Assembly (NCBI GenBank): GCA_002732675.1
Contig: NVRR01000233.1
Location: 1 to 5,206 of the forward strand
Length of the DNA: 5,206 nt
Direction: 5' to 3'
DNA from: Sneathiella sp.
GTDB taxonomy: Bacteria; Pseudomonadota; Alphaproteobacteria; Sneathiellales; Sneathiellaceae
In this document: positions 1-5,206 of the stretch, piece after piece
Numbering within the stretch: position 1 is the first letter of the stretch
Layout: each line of letters begins with the position of its first letter
The notes under the pieces: generated by a model
The model's database searches: none
The model's input: only the letters and a program-made list of their open reading frames with translations
Told to the model about the DNA's origin: nothing
Position numbers and translations under genes: made by a program

Positions 1-131
1 ATCCGGCCAGTATCGACTTCTGCGAACGCATCGGCCTCGATTATGTCAGCTGCTCCCCGTATCGTGTTCCCATCGCACGGTTGGCCGCGGCGCAAGCGGC
101 GCTTGGATTACTTCGGGTTTCAGAAGCCTGA
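1..131 (+). CDS. ppdK: Pyruvate phosphate dikinase, C-terminal end (partial)
   Basis: The frame opening at position 3 reads [20 protein letters not shown] followed by [14 protein letters not shown] and ends at TGA 129-131. This is the highly conserved C-terminus of pyruvate phosphate dikinase, which interconverts pyruvate, ATP and phosphate with phosphoenolpyruvate, AMP and pyrophosphate in the cytoplasm. The visible part belongs to the C-terminal TIM-barrel (PEP/pyruvate-binding) domain. From family knowledge, the catalytic cysteine lies in a CGEHGGDP motif whose final proline is probably the first complete residue here, so that cysteine falls just outside the window. The protein ends with a short extra tail (GLLRVSEA) after the usual AAQAAL. 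PEP synthase and PTS enzyme I share the fold, but the [18 protein letters not shown] string is typical of the dikinase. A hairpin terminator follows the stop by one base. Confidence 0.93.
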   Translation, partial: PASIDFCERIGLDYVSCSPYRVPIARLAAAQAALGLLRVSEA

Positions 132-132
132 T

Positions 133-163
133 AAAAAGCCCGGATCAAACCGGGCTTTTTTTT
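133..163. terminator. Bidirectional rho-independent terminator between ppdK and mrp
   Basis: The arms AAAAAGCCCGG (133-143) and CCGGGCTTTTT (150-160) pair perfectly around a 6-base loop. The + strand has eight T (156-163) after the GC stem, and the - strand reads five T after its GC stem, so the structure should stop transcription in both directions. It starts one base after the ppdK stop codon, and the T-run reaches into the mrp stop codon (TTA on the + strand, 162-164). One compact element therefore serves two convergent genes. Confidence 0.9.
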
Positions 164-1265
164 ATTCAATCACAATTCTGGGGCCAGATGCGCTGGCATT
201 TTCGGCGATCTTTTCCTGCACACGGCGGGCTAGTTCGCGGTAGATTTTGGCATGGTCGCTATCCGGCTCTATCGCCGTGATCGGCGTTCCGGCATCGGAG
301 GTTTTGCGGATATCCATATGTAGCGGCACTTCGCCGAGGAAATCGATGCCGAGTTCGGCGGCTGTCTCGCGGGCGCCGCCATGGCCGAAGATATCGGAGC
401 GCTCACCGCAGGAGGGGCAGAGGAAATAGCTCATATTCTCGACAATTCCGAAAACCGGGACATCGACTTTACGAAACATATTCAGTCCCTTACGGGCATC
501 AATTAAGGCAATATCCTGCGGCGTGGAGATAATCACAGCGCCTGCCAGCGGTACTTTCTGAGCGAGGGTGAGCTGCGCATCGCCGGTGCCGGGGGGCATA
601 TCGACGACCAGCACATCGAGCTCGCCCCAGGAGACATCAAAAACCATCTGCTGCAGGGCGCTCATGATCATCGGCCCGCGCCAGATCATCGGGGTATCTT
701 CTTCCACCATAAAACCCATGGACATAACTTTGAGGCCCCATTTTTCTTTCGGGGAAAGTTTTTTGCCGTCTTCCGATGAAGGTTTGCCAGATAGCCCGAG
801 CATGCGGGGCAGTGATGGCCCGTAAATGTCCGCATCCAACATCCCGACTTTTAAGCCTAGCGCCTGCAATCCCAGCGCAATATTGACGGCGCAGGTGGAT
901 TTGCCGACGCCGCCTTTGCCAGACGCGATCGCGATAATGGCGGCCACGCCGGGTACTTCCGGTTTCTGCGCGGGCTGACGGGGCGGCGGGGCTTTCGCTG
1001 CCGGGGCAGGTGGGGCCTGCTCAGCGGTCAGGACGGCGCTCACCGACGAAACGCCGTTCAGGGCAAAAACCGCGTCTTCGCATTTTTTGCGCAAACCCTC
1101 CATTTCATTTGCGTCGGCGGGGTTTATCTCCAAAGCAAAGCCGATGTTGCCATCCTTGATCACCAATCCATTGATAAGGCCCAATTCCACGACATTCTTG
1201 CCAGTTTTCTCATCGATTACCTTCTCCAGACAACCCAGAACGGCTTGCTCATTTATCACTGACAT
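162..1265 (-). CDS. mrp: Mrp/ApbC family iron-sulfur cluster carrier ATPase
   Basis: This is a 367-residue cytoplasmic P-loop ATPase of the Mrp/NBP35 family, which binds an Fe-S cluster at a dimer interface and delivers it to apoproteins. Residues about 4-80 form the N-terminal MIP18/DUF59 domain. Residues about 84-106 are a Pro/Ala-rich linker. The ATPase domain follows, with the deviant Walker A SGKGGVGKST (115-124, Lys117 and Lys122), the DADIYGPS motif (144-151), Walker B VVDMPPGTGD (220-229) and the cluster-binding CPSC (Cys283, Cys286). The length is normal for the family. I chose the ATG at 1263-1265 because a GGAG lies 9 bases upstream and the protein then begins at the usual DUF59 N-terminus. 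The frame stays open to an ATG at 1431-1433, but that extension crosses the promoter region and the hflK start and has no family-like sequence. The gene is divergent from hflK and convergent with ppdK. Confidence 0.96.
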   Translation of the reverse strand: MSVINEQAVLGCLEKVIDEKTGKNVVELGLINGLVIKDGNIGFALEINPADANEMEGLRKKCEDAVFALNGVSSVSAVLTAEQAPPAPAAKAPPPRQPAQKPEVPGVAAIIAIASGKGGVGKSTCAVNIALGLQALGLKVGMLDADIYGPSLPRMLGLSGKPSSEDGKKLSPKEKWGLKVMSMGFMVEEDTPMIWRGPMIMSALQQMVFDVSWGELDVLVVDMPPGTGDAQLTLAQKVPLAGAVIISTPQDIALIDARKGLNMFRKVDVPVFGIVENMSYFLCPSCGERSDIFGHGGARETAAELGIDFLGEVPLHMDIRKTSDAGTPITAIEPDSDHAKIYRELARRVQEKIAENASASGPRIVIE

Positions 1266-1274
1266 GCTTGACAA

Positions 1275-1278
1275 CTCC
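1275..1278 (-). promoter_or_regulatory. Ribosome binding site of mrp (decides the start)
   Basis: CTCC on the + strand reads GGAG on the - strand, 9 bases before the ATG at 1265. It supports the 367-residue product over the longer frame that starts at 1433. Confidence 0.75.
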
Positions 1279-1331
1279 GACTTGAACACAAAATGGATAG
1301 CAGTATGACAACATTTAACGATGTAGGCACG

Positions 1332-1360
1332 TTGCAGAAAGACGCAGGGTGTCATATAAC
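1332..1360 (+). promoter_or_regulatory. Candidate sigma70-type promoter for hflK-hflC
   Basis: TTGCAG (1332-1337) and TATAAC (1355-1360) are separated by exactly 17 bases. The -10 box matches TATAAT at 5 of 6 positions; the -35 box keeps only the TTG core, at 3 of 6. Transcription would begin near 1367, giving a leader of about 53 bases before the hflK ATG at 1420. The spacing and location are good but the -35 box is weak, and this was found by eye. Confidence 0.45.
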
Positions 1361-1381
1361 GCGTCATCAGTGAGTTAGCAA
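1353..1381 (-). promoter_or_regulatory. Candidate sigma70-type promoter for mrp, overlapping the hflK promoter
   Basis: Read on the - strand, TTGCTA (1381-1376) and TATATG (1358-1353) are spaced 17 bases apart, each matching the consensus at 4 of 6 positions. Transcription would begin near 1346, about 80 bases before the mrp ATG. Its -10 box shares bases 1355-1358 with the -10 box of the candidate hflK promoter on the other strand. Confidence 0.35.
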
Positions 1382-1403
1382 ACGCGCAAAATGGCGCAAG
1401 TTT

Positions 1404-1410
1404 AAGGAGA
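1404..1410 (+). promoter_or_regulatory. Ribosome binding site of hflK
   Basis: AAGGAGA lies 9 bases before the ATG at 1420. It is a strong Shine-Dalgarno site and fixes the hflK start. Confidence 0.85.
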
Positions 1411-1419
1411 CGGGATCTT

Positions 1420-2514
1420 ATGCCTTGGAGCAATCAGGGTGGCAACGACGGAGGCTGGCAAGGCGGCGGTGGAAATCGCGGACCTTGGGGGCAGGGGTCA
1501 GGTGGCCAGCAGCCCCCCAATCTGGAAGATATTATCAAAAAGGGTCAAGAACGGTTTAAAGACATCATCCCTGGCGGTGGCGGCGGCAAACTCGGACTGA
1601 TTATTATTTTGTTGGTGATTATCGCCGCCTGGCTAATAAGTGGTTTTTATAAAGTTGAAACCACGGAGCAAGGTGTCGTGCTCAGATTCGGCGATTGGAT
1701 AAAAACCACACAGCCGGGCCTGAATTATCATTTACCCTATCCCATCGAGACCGTACTCACGCCAGAAGTGACGAAAGTCAATAGTATCGAGATAGGCTTC
1801 CGGACGACCCGCAACGGCGGGCAATCGTCTCAGGAAGCAGAATCCCTGATGCTGACGGGCGATGAGAATATCGTCGATATCGGCTTTACGGTTCTCTGGA
1901 AAATCAAGGATGCGGGGAATTTCCTGTTTAATGTGAACGATCCGGTCCAGACCATTAGGGCGACGGCCGAAAGCGCCATGCGCGAAATTGTTGGCCGAAC
2001 GGATTTGCAAGCCGCCATTACAGCCGGACGTTTGCTTGTCGAGACAGACGTACGCAAGCGATTACAGGAAGTGCTGGATGAATATGGCACAGGCGTTCAA
2101 ATCGAAGCGATCCAGCTAAATAAAGCAGAGCCCCCAAGCCAGGTCATTGCAGCGTTCCGCGATGTTCAGGCGGCGGAAGCCGATAAAGAACGGGTTCAGA
2201 ACGAGGCGCTTTCCTACGCCAATGATATTGTTCCGCGCGCGCGCGGCCTGTCCGAGCAGATTCGCTTGCAGGCACAGGGCTATAAACAGCAGGTAATCGC
2301 CGAGGCGGAAGGTGAAGCATCGCGCTTTATCTCTATTTACGATGAGTATATCAAGGCACCCTATGTGACGCGGCAACGCATCTATCTGGAAACCCTGCAA
2401 GAGGTGTTTACCGGAAAGCAGAAAATCATCATTGATGGCGGGAAGTCCGGCGTCTCCGGTGTTGTGCCCTATCTGCCCCTCAATGAATTGCAAAAAGGGA
2501 TGTCGAAGAAATGA
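1420..2514 (+). CDS. hflK: HflK, SPFH/band 7 subunit of the FtsH-modulating HflKC complex
   Basis: HflK is an inner-membrane protein that assembles with HflC into a cage around the FtsH protease and modulates its action on membrane proteins. This copy has 364 residues. Residues 1-30 are a Gly/Asn/Gln/Trp-rich low-complexity cytoplasmic tail, typical of HflK. One membrane helix lies at about 58-75 (LGLIIILLVIIAAWLISG). The band 7/SPFH domain runs from about 76 to 250 and includes the characteristic EQGVVLRFG (83-91) and LTGDENIVDI (145-154). A long Ala/Glu/Gln-rich helix, the probable coiled coil of the cage wall, covers about 245-305. The C-terminus (YLETLQEVF at 322-330, IIIDGG at 336-341) also matches the family. 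It is somewhat shorter than the E. coli protein, mostly in the tails. The ATG at 1420 follows AAGGAGA at 9 bases. The stop codon overlaps the hflC start, so the two are translationally coupled. Confidence 0.97.
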   Translation: MPWSNQGGNDGGWQGGGGNRGPWGQGSGGQQPPNLEDIIKKGQERFKDIIPGGGGGKLGLIIILLVIIAAWLISGFYKVETTEQGVVLRFGDWIKTTQPGLNYHLPYPIETVLTPEVTKVNSIEIGFRTTRNGGQSSQEAESLMLTGDENIVDIGFTVLWKIKDAGNFLFNVNDPVQTIRATAESAMREIVGRTDLQAAITAGRLLVETDVRKRLQEVLDEYGTGVQIEAIQLNKAEPPSQVIAAFRDVQAAEADKERVQNEALSYANDIVPRARGLSEQIRLQAQGYKQQVIAEAEGEASRFISIYDEYIKAPYVTRQRIYLETLQEVFTGKQKIIIDGGKSGVSGVVPYLPLNELQKGMSKK

Positions 2515-3395
2515 ATAAAACAGTCCTTTCCGTTATCGCCATCCTCGTGATCGCCCTGGGGATCGTTGGGGCCGGATCGATGTTCACTGTTGATCAGATA
2601 CAACAGGCAATCGTCATGCAGTTCGGTAACCCGCAGAAGGTTATTCAAAAGCCCGGGCTTAACTTCAAAATTCCATTTGTTCAGGATGTTGTCTATGTGG
2701 ATAATCGTGTCCTCTCCGTCAGCACCCAGCGCGAAGAAGTGGTTACCCGAGATCAAAAAAGGCTGATGGTGGATAGCTTCGCCCGCTTCCGTATCGTCAA
2801 CCCGCTGCAATATTACCAATCCTTCGGCACCCTTGAAGTTGCCTATCAGCGTTTGGGAACGATTCTGAATTCGCAGATGCGGCAAACTCTGGGTCGTCAG
2901 ATATTGACGGCGATTGTTTCCGGCGAACGCTCAGATCTGATGGATAAGATTAAGGCGCAGGTTAACGCTGAAGCCAAAACCACGGGCATCGAAATCCTCG
3001 ATGTTCGTATCGTGCGGGCTGATCTGCCGCAGGAAAACAGTGAGAAGGTCTTTGAACGCATGCGCACCCAGCGTGAGCAGGAGGCGAAAGAAATCCGGGC
3101 CAACGGCGCGGAAATTGCTCAGCGGATCAGGGCCAATGCCGAAAAGGAACGCACGGTGATCCTGGCGGAAGCCAAGAAAGATTCCGAAATCCTGCGCGGT
3201 GAAGGCGACGGGGAGAAAAACCGAATTTTTGCCGAAGCCTTTGGTAAAGACCCTGATTTCTTCTCTTTCTATCGCTCCATGCAGGCATATCGGGAATCTA
3301 TCTCGGATGATGATACGACCATGGTGCTGTCCCCGGACTCTGAATTTTTCCGCTACTTCGACCAGGAAAACATAAATCCGGACAAAGCTAACTAA
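2511..3395 (+). CDS. hflC: HflC, SPFH/band 7 partner of HflK
   Basis: HflC is the second subunit of the inner-membrane HflKC complex that encloses FtsH. This copy has 294 residues. An N-terminal signal-anchor helix lies at about 4-23. The band 7/SPFH domain covers roughly 24-185 and includes DQIQQAIVMQFG (28-39), KPGLNFKIPF (47-56) and IEILDVRIVRADLPQE (160-175). A charged coiled-coil helix with ERMRTQREQEAKEIRANGAE (182-201) leads to the conserved C-terminal block GDGEKNRIFAEAFGKDPDFF (232-251) and FYRSMQAYRES (253-263). E. coli HflC is longer (334 residues), so this version has shorter loops or tail. The ATG overlaps the hflK TGA as ATGA; a weak AAGGGA (2495-2500) sits 10 bases upstream inside hflK, so re-initiation by terminating ribosomes is likely. 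A GC-rich hairpin follows the gene. Confidence 0.97.
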   Translation: MNKTVLSVIAILVIALGIVGAGSMFTVDQIQQAIVMQFGNPQKVIQKPGLNFKIPFVQDVVYVDNRVLSVSTQREEVVTRDQKRLMVDSFARFRIVNPLQYYQSFGTLEVAYQRLGTILNSQMRQTLGRQILTAIVSGERSDLMDKIKAQVNAEAKTTGIEILDVRIVRADLPQENSEKVFERMRTQREQEAKEIRANGAEIAQRIRANAEKERTVILAEAKKDSEILRGEGDGEKNRIFAEAFGKDPDFFSFYRSMQAYRESISDDDTTMVLSPDSEFFRYFDQENINPDKAN

Positions 3396-3408
3396 AGGAA
3401 GACAAGAT

Positions 3409-3436
3409 AAGGCCCGCAGTGATATTCGCGGGCCTT
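3409..3436 (+). terminator. GC-rich hairpin after hflC: weak terminator or attenuator
   Basis: AAGGCCCGC (3409-3417) pairs with GCGGGCCTT (3428-3436) around a 10-base loop. Outer bases GACAA (3401-3405) could alternatively pair with TTGTC (3435-3439). The bases after the stem (TTGTCATTTGTC) form only a broken T-tract, so full termination is doubtful. It may instead reduce read-through into the DUF2065 gene, which begins 22 bases later, or protect the 3' end of the hflKC message. Confidence 0.55.
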
Positions 3437-3458
3437 GTCATTTGTCGGGTGATTTGTA

Positions 3459-3644
3459 TTGAGTGAGTTGTTTTTGGCGGGGGCGCTGATACTCTTCGTT
3501 GAGGGTGTTCTCTACGCGCTGTTTCCCGATGGCATGAAGAAAGTGATGATGACGGCACTGGAAACGCCCAGTGGCACGTTGCGGGCCTTCGGGCTTGCGG
3601 CGGCGATAATAGGTGTTGTTCTTATCTGGTTTATCCGAGGATAG
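3459..3644 (+). CDS. DUF2065 family small inner-membrane protein (YjeT-like)
   Basis: This 61-residue protein has two hydrophobic helices, at about 4-21 and 43-59, joined by a short basic loop. It carries the family pattern: an acidic residue inside helix 1 (LFVEGVLYALFP, Glu15), a KK pair after the Pro (Lys27-Lys28), and LRAFGL (41-46) leading into helix 2, which ends in an Arg. In E. coli the homologous yjeT gene also sits directly downstream of hflC, so the position supports the assignment. No biochemical role is established to my knowledge; the context suggests a link to HflKC-FtsH membrane proteolysis. No ATG or GTG lies between the in-frame stop at 3450-3452 and the TTG at 3459, so TTG is the likely start, with a weak GGGTGA (3447-3452) 6 bases before it. 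The next candidate, TTG at 3468, would cut into helix 1. It lies 63 bases after hflC. Confidence 0.88.
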   Translation: MSELFLAGALILFVEGVLYALFPDGMKKVMMTALETPSGTLRAFGLAAAIIGVVLIWFIRG

Positions 3645-3715
3645 TATATTTGAAGCTTTGGAAATCAACTTCTTGTCAATTCCAGGGTTTTCTTCGCGAC
3701 ATATTTGCGTATTAC

Positions 3716-3758
3716 ACATTTCTGCCTTATTTGATTTCTAGGTACTAATGCAGAATGT
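3716..3758. repeat. Bulged inverted repeat upstream of the protease gene
   Basis: ACATTTCTGC (3716-3725) is complementary to GCAGAATGT (3750-3758) over 9 base pairs with one bulged T. The loop is 24 bases. It could be an operator for a dimeric regulator or a hairpin in a 5' leader. No T-tract follows directly, so it does not look like a standard terminator. Confidence 0.4.
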
Positions 3759-3830
3759 TAAATATCGTTAATGGTTCCGTCGTCAGCAGATCATAAATAG
3801 AGGCGTTTCTGTATGTCGGCCCGATAATTT

Positions 3831-3835
3831 GGAGG
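3831..3835 (+). promoter_or_regulatory. Ribosome binding site of the protease gene (decides the TTG start)
   Basis: GGAGG, followed by AAAGAAAG, lies 10 bases before the TTG at 3846. No ATG or GTG occurs between the in-frame stop TAA at 3825-3827 and this TTG, so the site marks TTG as the initiator. Confidence 0.8.
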
Positions 3836-3845
3836 AAAGAAAGTC

Positions 3846-5206
3846 TTGTATAACCCAAATCCAATACAGCCTGTTTCTGCGGTAGTAAAGGCACGAGCCC
3901 TTGAAGATGAGGGGGCGAATAAGCGCAAGACAGGTGCTCTTATTGTATCGACAGTTCTTGTTTTCGCAGTGACGGCGATGTTCGCGCTTAATGCCAAAGC
4001 CCGTGGTGCGCCAGAGAGTTTTGCTGACCTTGTCGAGCCACTCTCTCCGGCCGTCGTCAATATTTCGACGACGCAAACGATTGAAGCCAATAAAGGCGGC
4101 GCCTTTCCGCAATTACCGAAAGGCCATCCGTTTGAAGATTTCTTCAAGGATTTTGGTCCGAAAGGCAAGGACGGCGAACGCACACGCAAAGCTACGTCCC
4201 TGGGCTCCGGTTTTGTTATCAATGCCGAGGAAGGCTATGTCATTACCAATAACCATGTCATTGATGGCGCCGATGAGATCGAGGTTATTTTCCAGGATGG
4301 TGAGAGATTACCAGCAACCCTTGTGGGCACAGATCCAAAAACCGATTTGGCTGTGCTGAAAATTGATAAAAATGGCCATAAGCTGGTCAGCGTCAAGTGG
4401 GGAGACAGCGATAAATCCCGCGTTGGCGACTGGGTGGTTGCTATCGGCAATCCTTTGGGACTTGGCGGCACGGTCACAGCCGGTATTATTTCGGCCCGTG
4501 GCCGGGATATTCGCTCGGGCCCTTATGATGATTATATCCAGACCGACGCCTCTATCAACAAGGGGAACTCTGGTGGTCCGTTGTTCAATATGAACGGTGA
4601 AGTTATCGGCATCAATACGGCGATCTTCTCTCAATCGGGCGGCAGCATCGGGATCGGTTTTTCCATTCCCTCCGAACTTGCTATGCCGGTTGTTAAACAG
4701 CTAATCGAATTTGGTAAAACCCGCCGTGGCTGGCTTGGTGTCGTTATCCAGCCGGTAACGGAAGAACTGGCTGAAGGGCTTGATCTGGAAAACACCGATG
4801 GTGTTCTGATTGCTGGCGTGCCGGAAGACGGTCCAGCCTTTGCATCTGGGATCAAGGCCGGTGATGTTGTTCTGACATTCAATGGCGAAGAAGTCAGCGA
4901 GCCTCGCGAGCTTTCGCGTCTTGTGGCAGAAACGGATGTCGGTGCCAAGGTTTCCGTCGTTCTCTGGCGCAACGGCAAGAAAATCGAGAAAACGGTCGTT
5001 TTGGGTGAGCTTGAAAAAGCAGAAACCAAAATGTCAGGAGCTGCCTCCTCCGGTGATGGAGCGGACGAGGGCAAGGTGATCGAAAAACTCGGTATGGAGT
5101 TGGCGACTATCAATGATGCGCTGCGCAAGAAGTTTGAACTTGCGGAAAGTGCGGAAGGTGTTCTGATCATAAATGTTGATCCGGCATCGGAAGCCGCAGA
5201 AAAAGA
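3846..5206 (+). CDS. degP: DegP/HtrA (Do-family) periplasmic serine protease, 3' end cut by the window
   Basis: 453 complete codons are visible. Do-family proteases degrade or refold misfolded proteins in the periplasm. The leader has about 29 mostly polar residues ending in KRKT, then a hydrophobic stretch (about 30-48) and AKA (50-52), a possible signal-peptidase site. The trypsin-like domain (about 58-285) has the triad His137 (TNNHV), Asp167 (KTDLAVLK) and Ser242 (GNSGGP); its spacings of 30 and 75 residues equal those of E. coli DegP. The LA-loop region (about 80-115) is Lys/Gly/Phe-rich and rather short, as in DegQ-like members. PDZ1 covers about 294-388 (RGWLGV, GVLIAGV, GIKAGDVVLTFNG). 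PDZ2 begins near 413 and is cut off. A second PDZ argues against DegS. The start is TTG behind a strong GGAGG; the first in-frame ATG (3978) would remove most of the signal. Placement after hflKC fits envelope quality control. DegP versus DegQ is uncertain. Confidence 0.93.
   Translation, partial: MYNPNPIQPVSAVVKARALEDEGANKRKTGALIVSTVLVFAVTAMFALNAKARGAPESFADLVEPLSPAVVNISTTQTIEANKGGAFPQLPKGHPFEDFFKDFGPKGKDGERTRKATSLGSGFVINAEEGYVITNNHVIDGADEIEVIFQDGERLPATLVGTDPKTDLAVLKIDKNGHKLVSVKWGDSDKSRVGDWVVAIGNPLGLGGTVTAGIISARGRDIRSGPYDDYIQTDASINKGNSGGPLFNMNGEVIGINTAIFSQSGGSIGIGFSIPSELAMPVVKQLIEFGKTRRGWLGVVIQPVTEELAEGLDLENTDGVLIAGVPEDGPAFASGIKAGDVVLTFNGEEVSEPRELSRLVAETDVGAKVSVVLWRNGKKIEKTVVLGELEKAETKMSGAASSGDGADEGKVIEKLGMELATINDALRKKFELAESAEGVLIINVDPASEAAEK

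Larger units (their letters stand above)
3645..3845. other. Intergenic gap between the DUF2065 gene and the protease
   Basis: These 201 bases are visibly richer in A and T than the flanking genes and contain no convincing reading frame. They hold a bulged inverted repeat (3716-3758), a GTTAA direct repeat (3757-3771) and the ribosome binding site of the protease gene. I could not find a promoter with good boxes and spacing, nor a clear rho-independent terminator for the upstream gene. The length and composition still suggest that the protease gene has its own promoter. Confidence 0.6.

Noticed and set aside
1266..1433. N-terminal extension of mrp to an ATG at 1433 (423 residues)
   Set aside because: It runs through the divergent promoter region and the start of hflK, lacks family-like sequence, and the ATG at 1265 has its own GGAG site and matches the usual start of the DUF59 domain.
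1432..1509. Gly/Gln/Trp-rich start of hflK as a repeat or frameshifted segment
   Set aside because: A Gly-rich cytoplasmic N-terminus is normal for HflK, and the frame continues cleanly into the membrane helix.
3658..3685. Possible terminator after the DUF2065 gene (TGGAA / TTCCA followed by a T-rich stretch)
   Set aside because: The arms are five bases with a 16-base loop and no extension, too weak to call.
3672..3709. RpoH-like promoter (CTTG at 3672-3675, CATATTTGCG at 3700-3709)
   Set aside because: The -10-like part is close to the alphaproteobacterial heat-shock consensus, but the spacer is 24 bases instead of 17-18.
3438..3719. 93-codon frame on the - strand opposite the DUF2065 gene
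   Set aside because: The translation is polar and Arg/Lys/Gln-rich with no recognisable domain. It is antisense to a gene with clear family features.
3823..3828. GATAAT as a -10 box
   Set aside because: It lies immediately before the GGAGG, so transcription would start inside the ribosome binding site.
3783..4222. Two overlapping - strand frames opposite the protease start
   Set aside because: They mirror the coding strand of a well-supported protease, and their translations show only shadow-like composition.
4631..5170. 179-codon frame on the - strand opposite the protease
   Set aside because: The Ser/Pro/Thr-rich composition is typical of an antisense shadow. The + strand encodes clear protease and PDZ sequence.

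Overview
The window looks like a chromosomal segment of an alphaproteobacterium of moderate GC content. I infer this from the gene order (hflK, hflC, a DUF2065 membrane protein, then a Do-family protease), from the pyruvate phosphate dikinase C-terminus at the left edge, and from the character of the proteins. Genus and species cannot be read from the sequence. There are no mobile elements, CRISPR arrays, tRNA or rRNA genes.

Layout, left to right. (1) Positions 1-131, + strand: the last 43 codons of pyruvate phosphate dikinase (ppdK). (2) Positions 133-163: a strong hairpin with U-tracts on both sides, serving as a shared terminator for two convergent genes. (3) Positions 162-1265, - strand: mrp/apbC, a P-loop iron-sulfur carrier ATPase. 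Its start is at 1265; a longer reading frame to 1433 is an artefact. (4) Positions 1266-1419: a 154-bp divergent promoter region with two overlapping sigma70-like promoter candidates. (5) Positions 1420-3395, + strand: hflK and hflC, overlapping by the 4-bp ATGA, encoding the SPFH-domain complex that surrounds and modulates the FtsH membrane protease. (6) Positions 3409-3436: a GC-rich hairpin with a poor T-tract. (7) Positions 3459-3644: a 61-residue two-helix membrane protein of the DUF2065 (YjeT-like) family, apparently starting at TTG. (8) Positions 3645-3845: a 201-bp AT-richer gap holding a bulged inverted repeat. (9) Position 3846 to the right edge: a DegP/HtrA (Do-family) periplasmic serine protease that starts at TTG behind a strong GGAGG and runs off the window within its second PDZ domain.

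Functionally, hflK, hflC, the DUF2065 gene and degP form an envelope protein quality-control block: HflK-HflC act with FtsH at the inner membrane and DegP handles misfolded proteins in the periplasm. The divergent mrp gene serves Fe-S cluster delivery and ppdK serves PEP/pyruvate interconversion; both look like neighbours rather than parts of the same pathway. I see no convincing new system. The points most worth a second look are the two TTG starts, the unusually long N-terminal leader of the protease, the DUF2065 protein of unknown function, and the small regulatory structures between genes.
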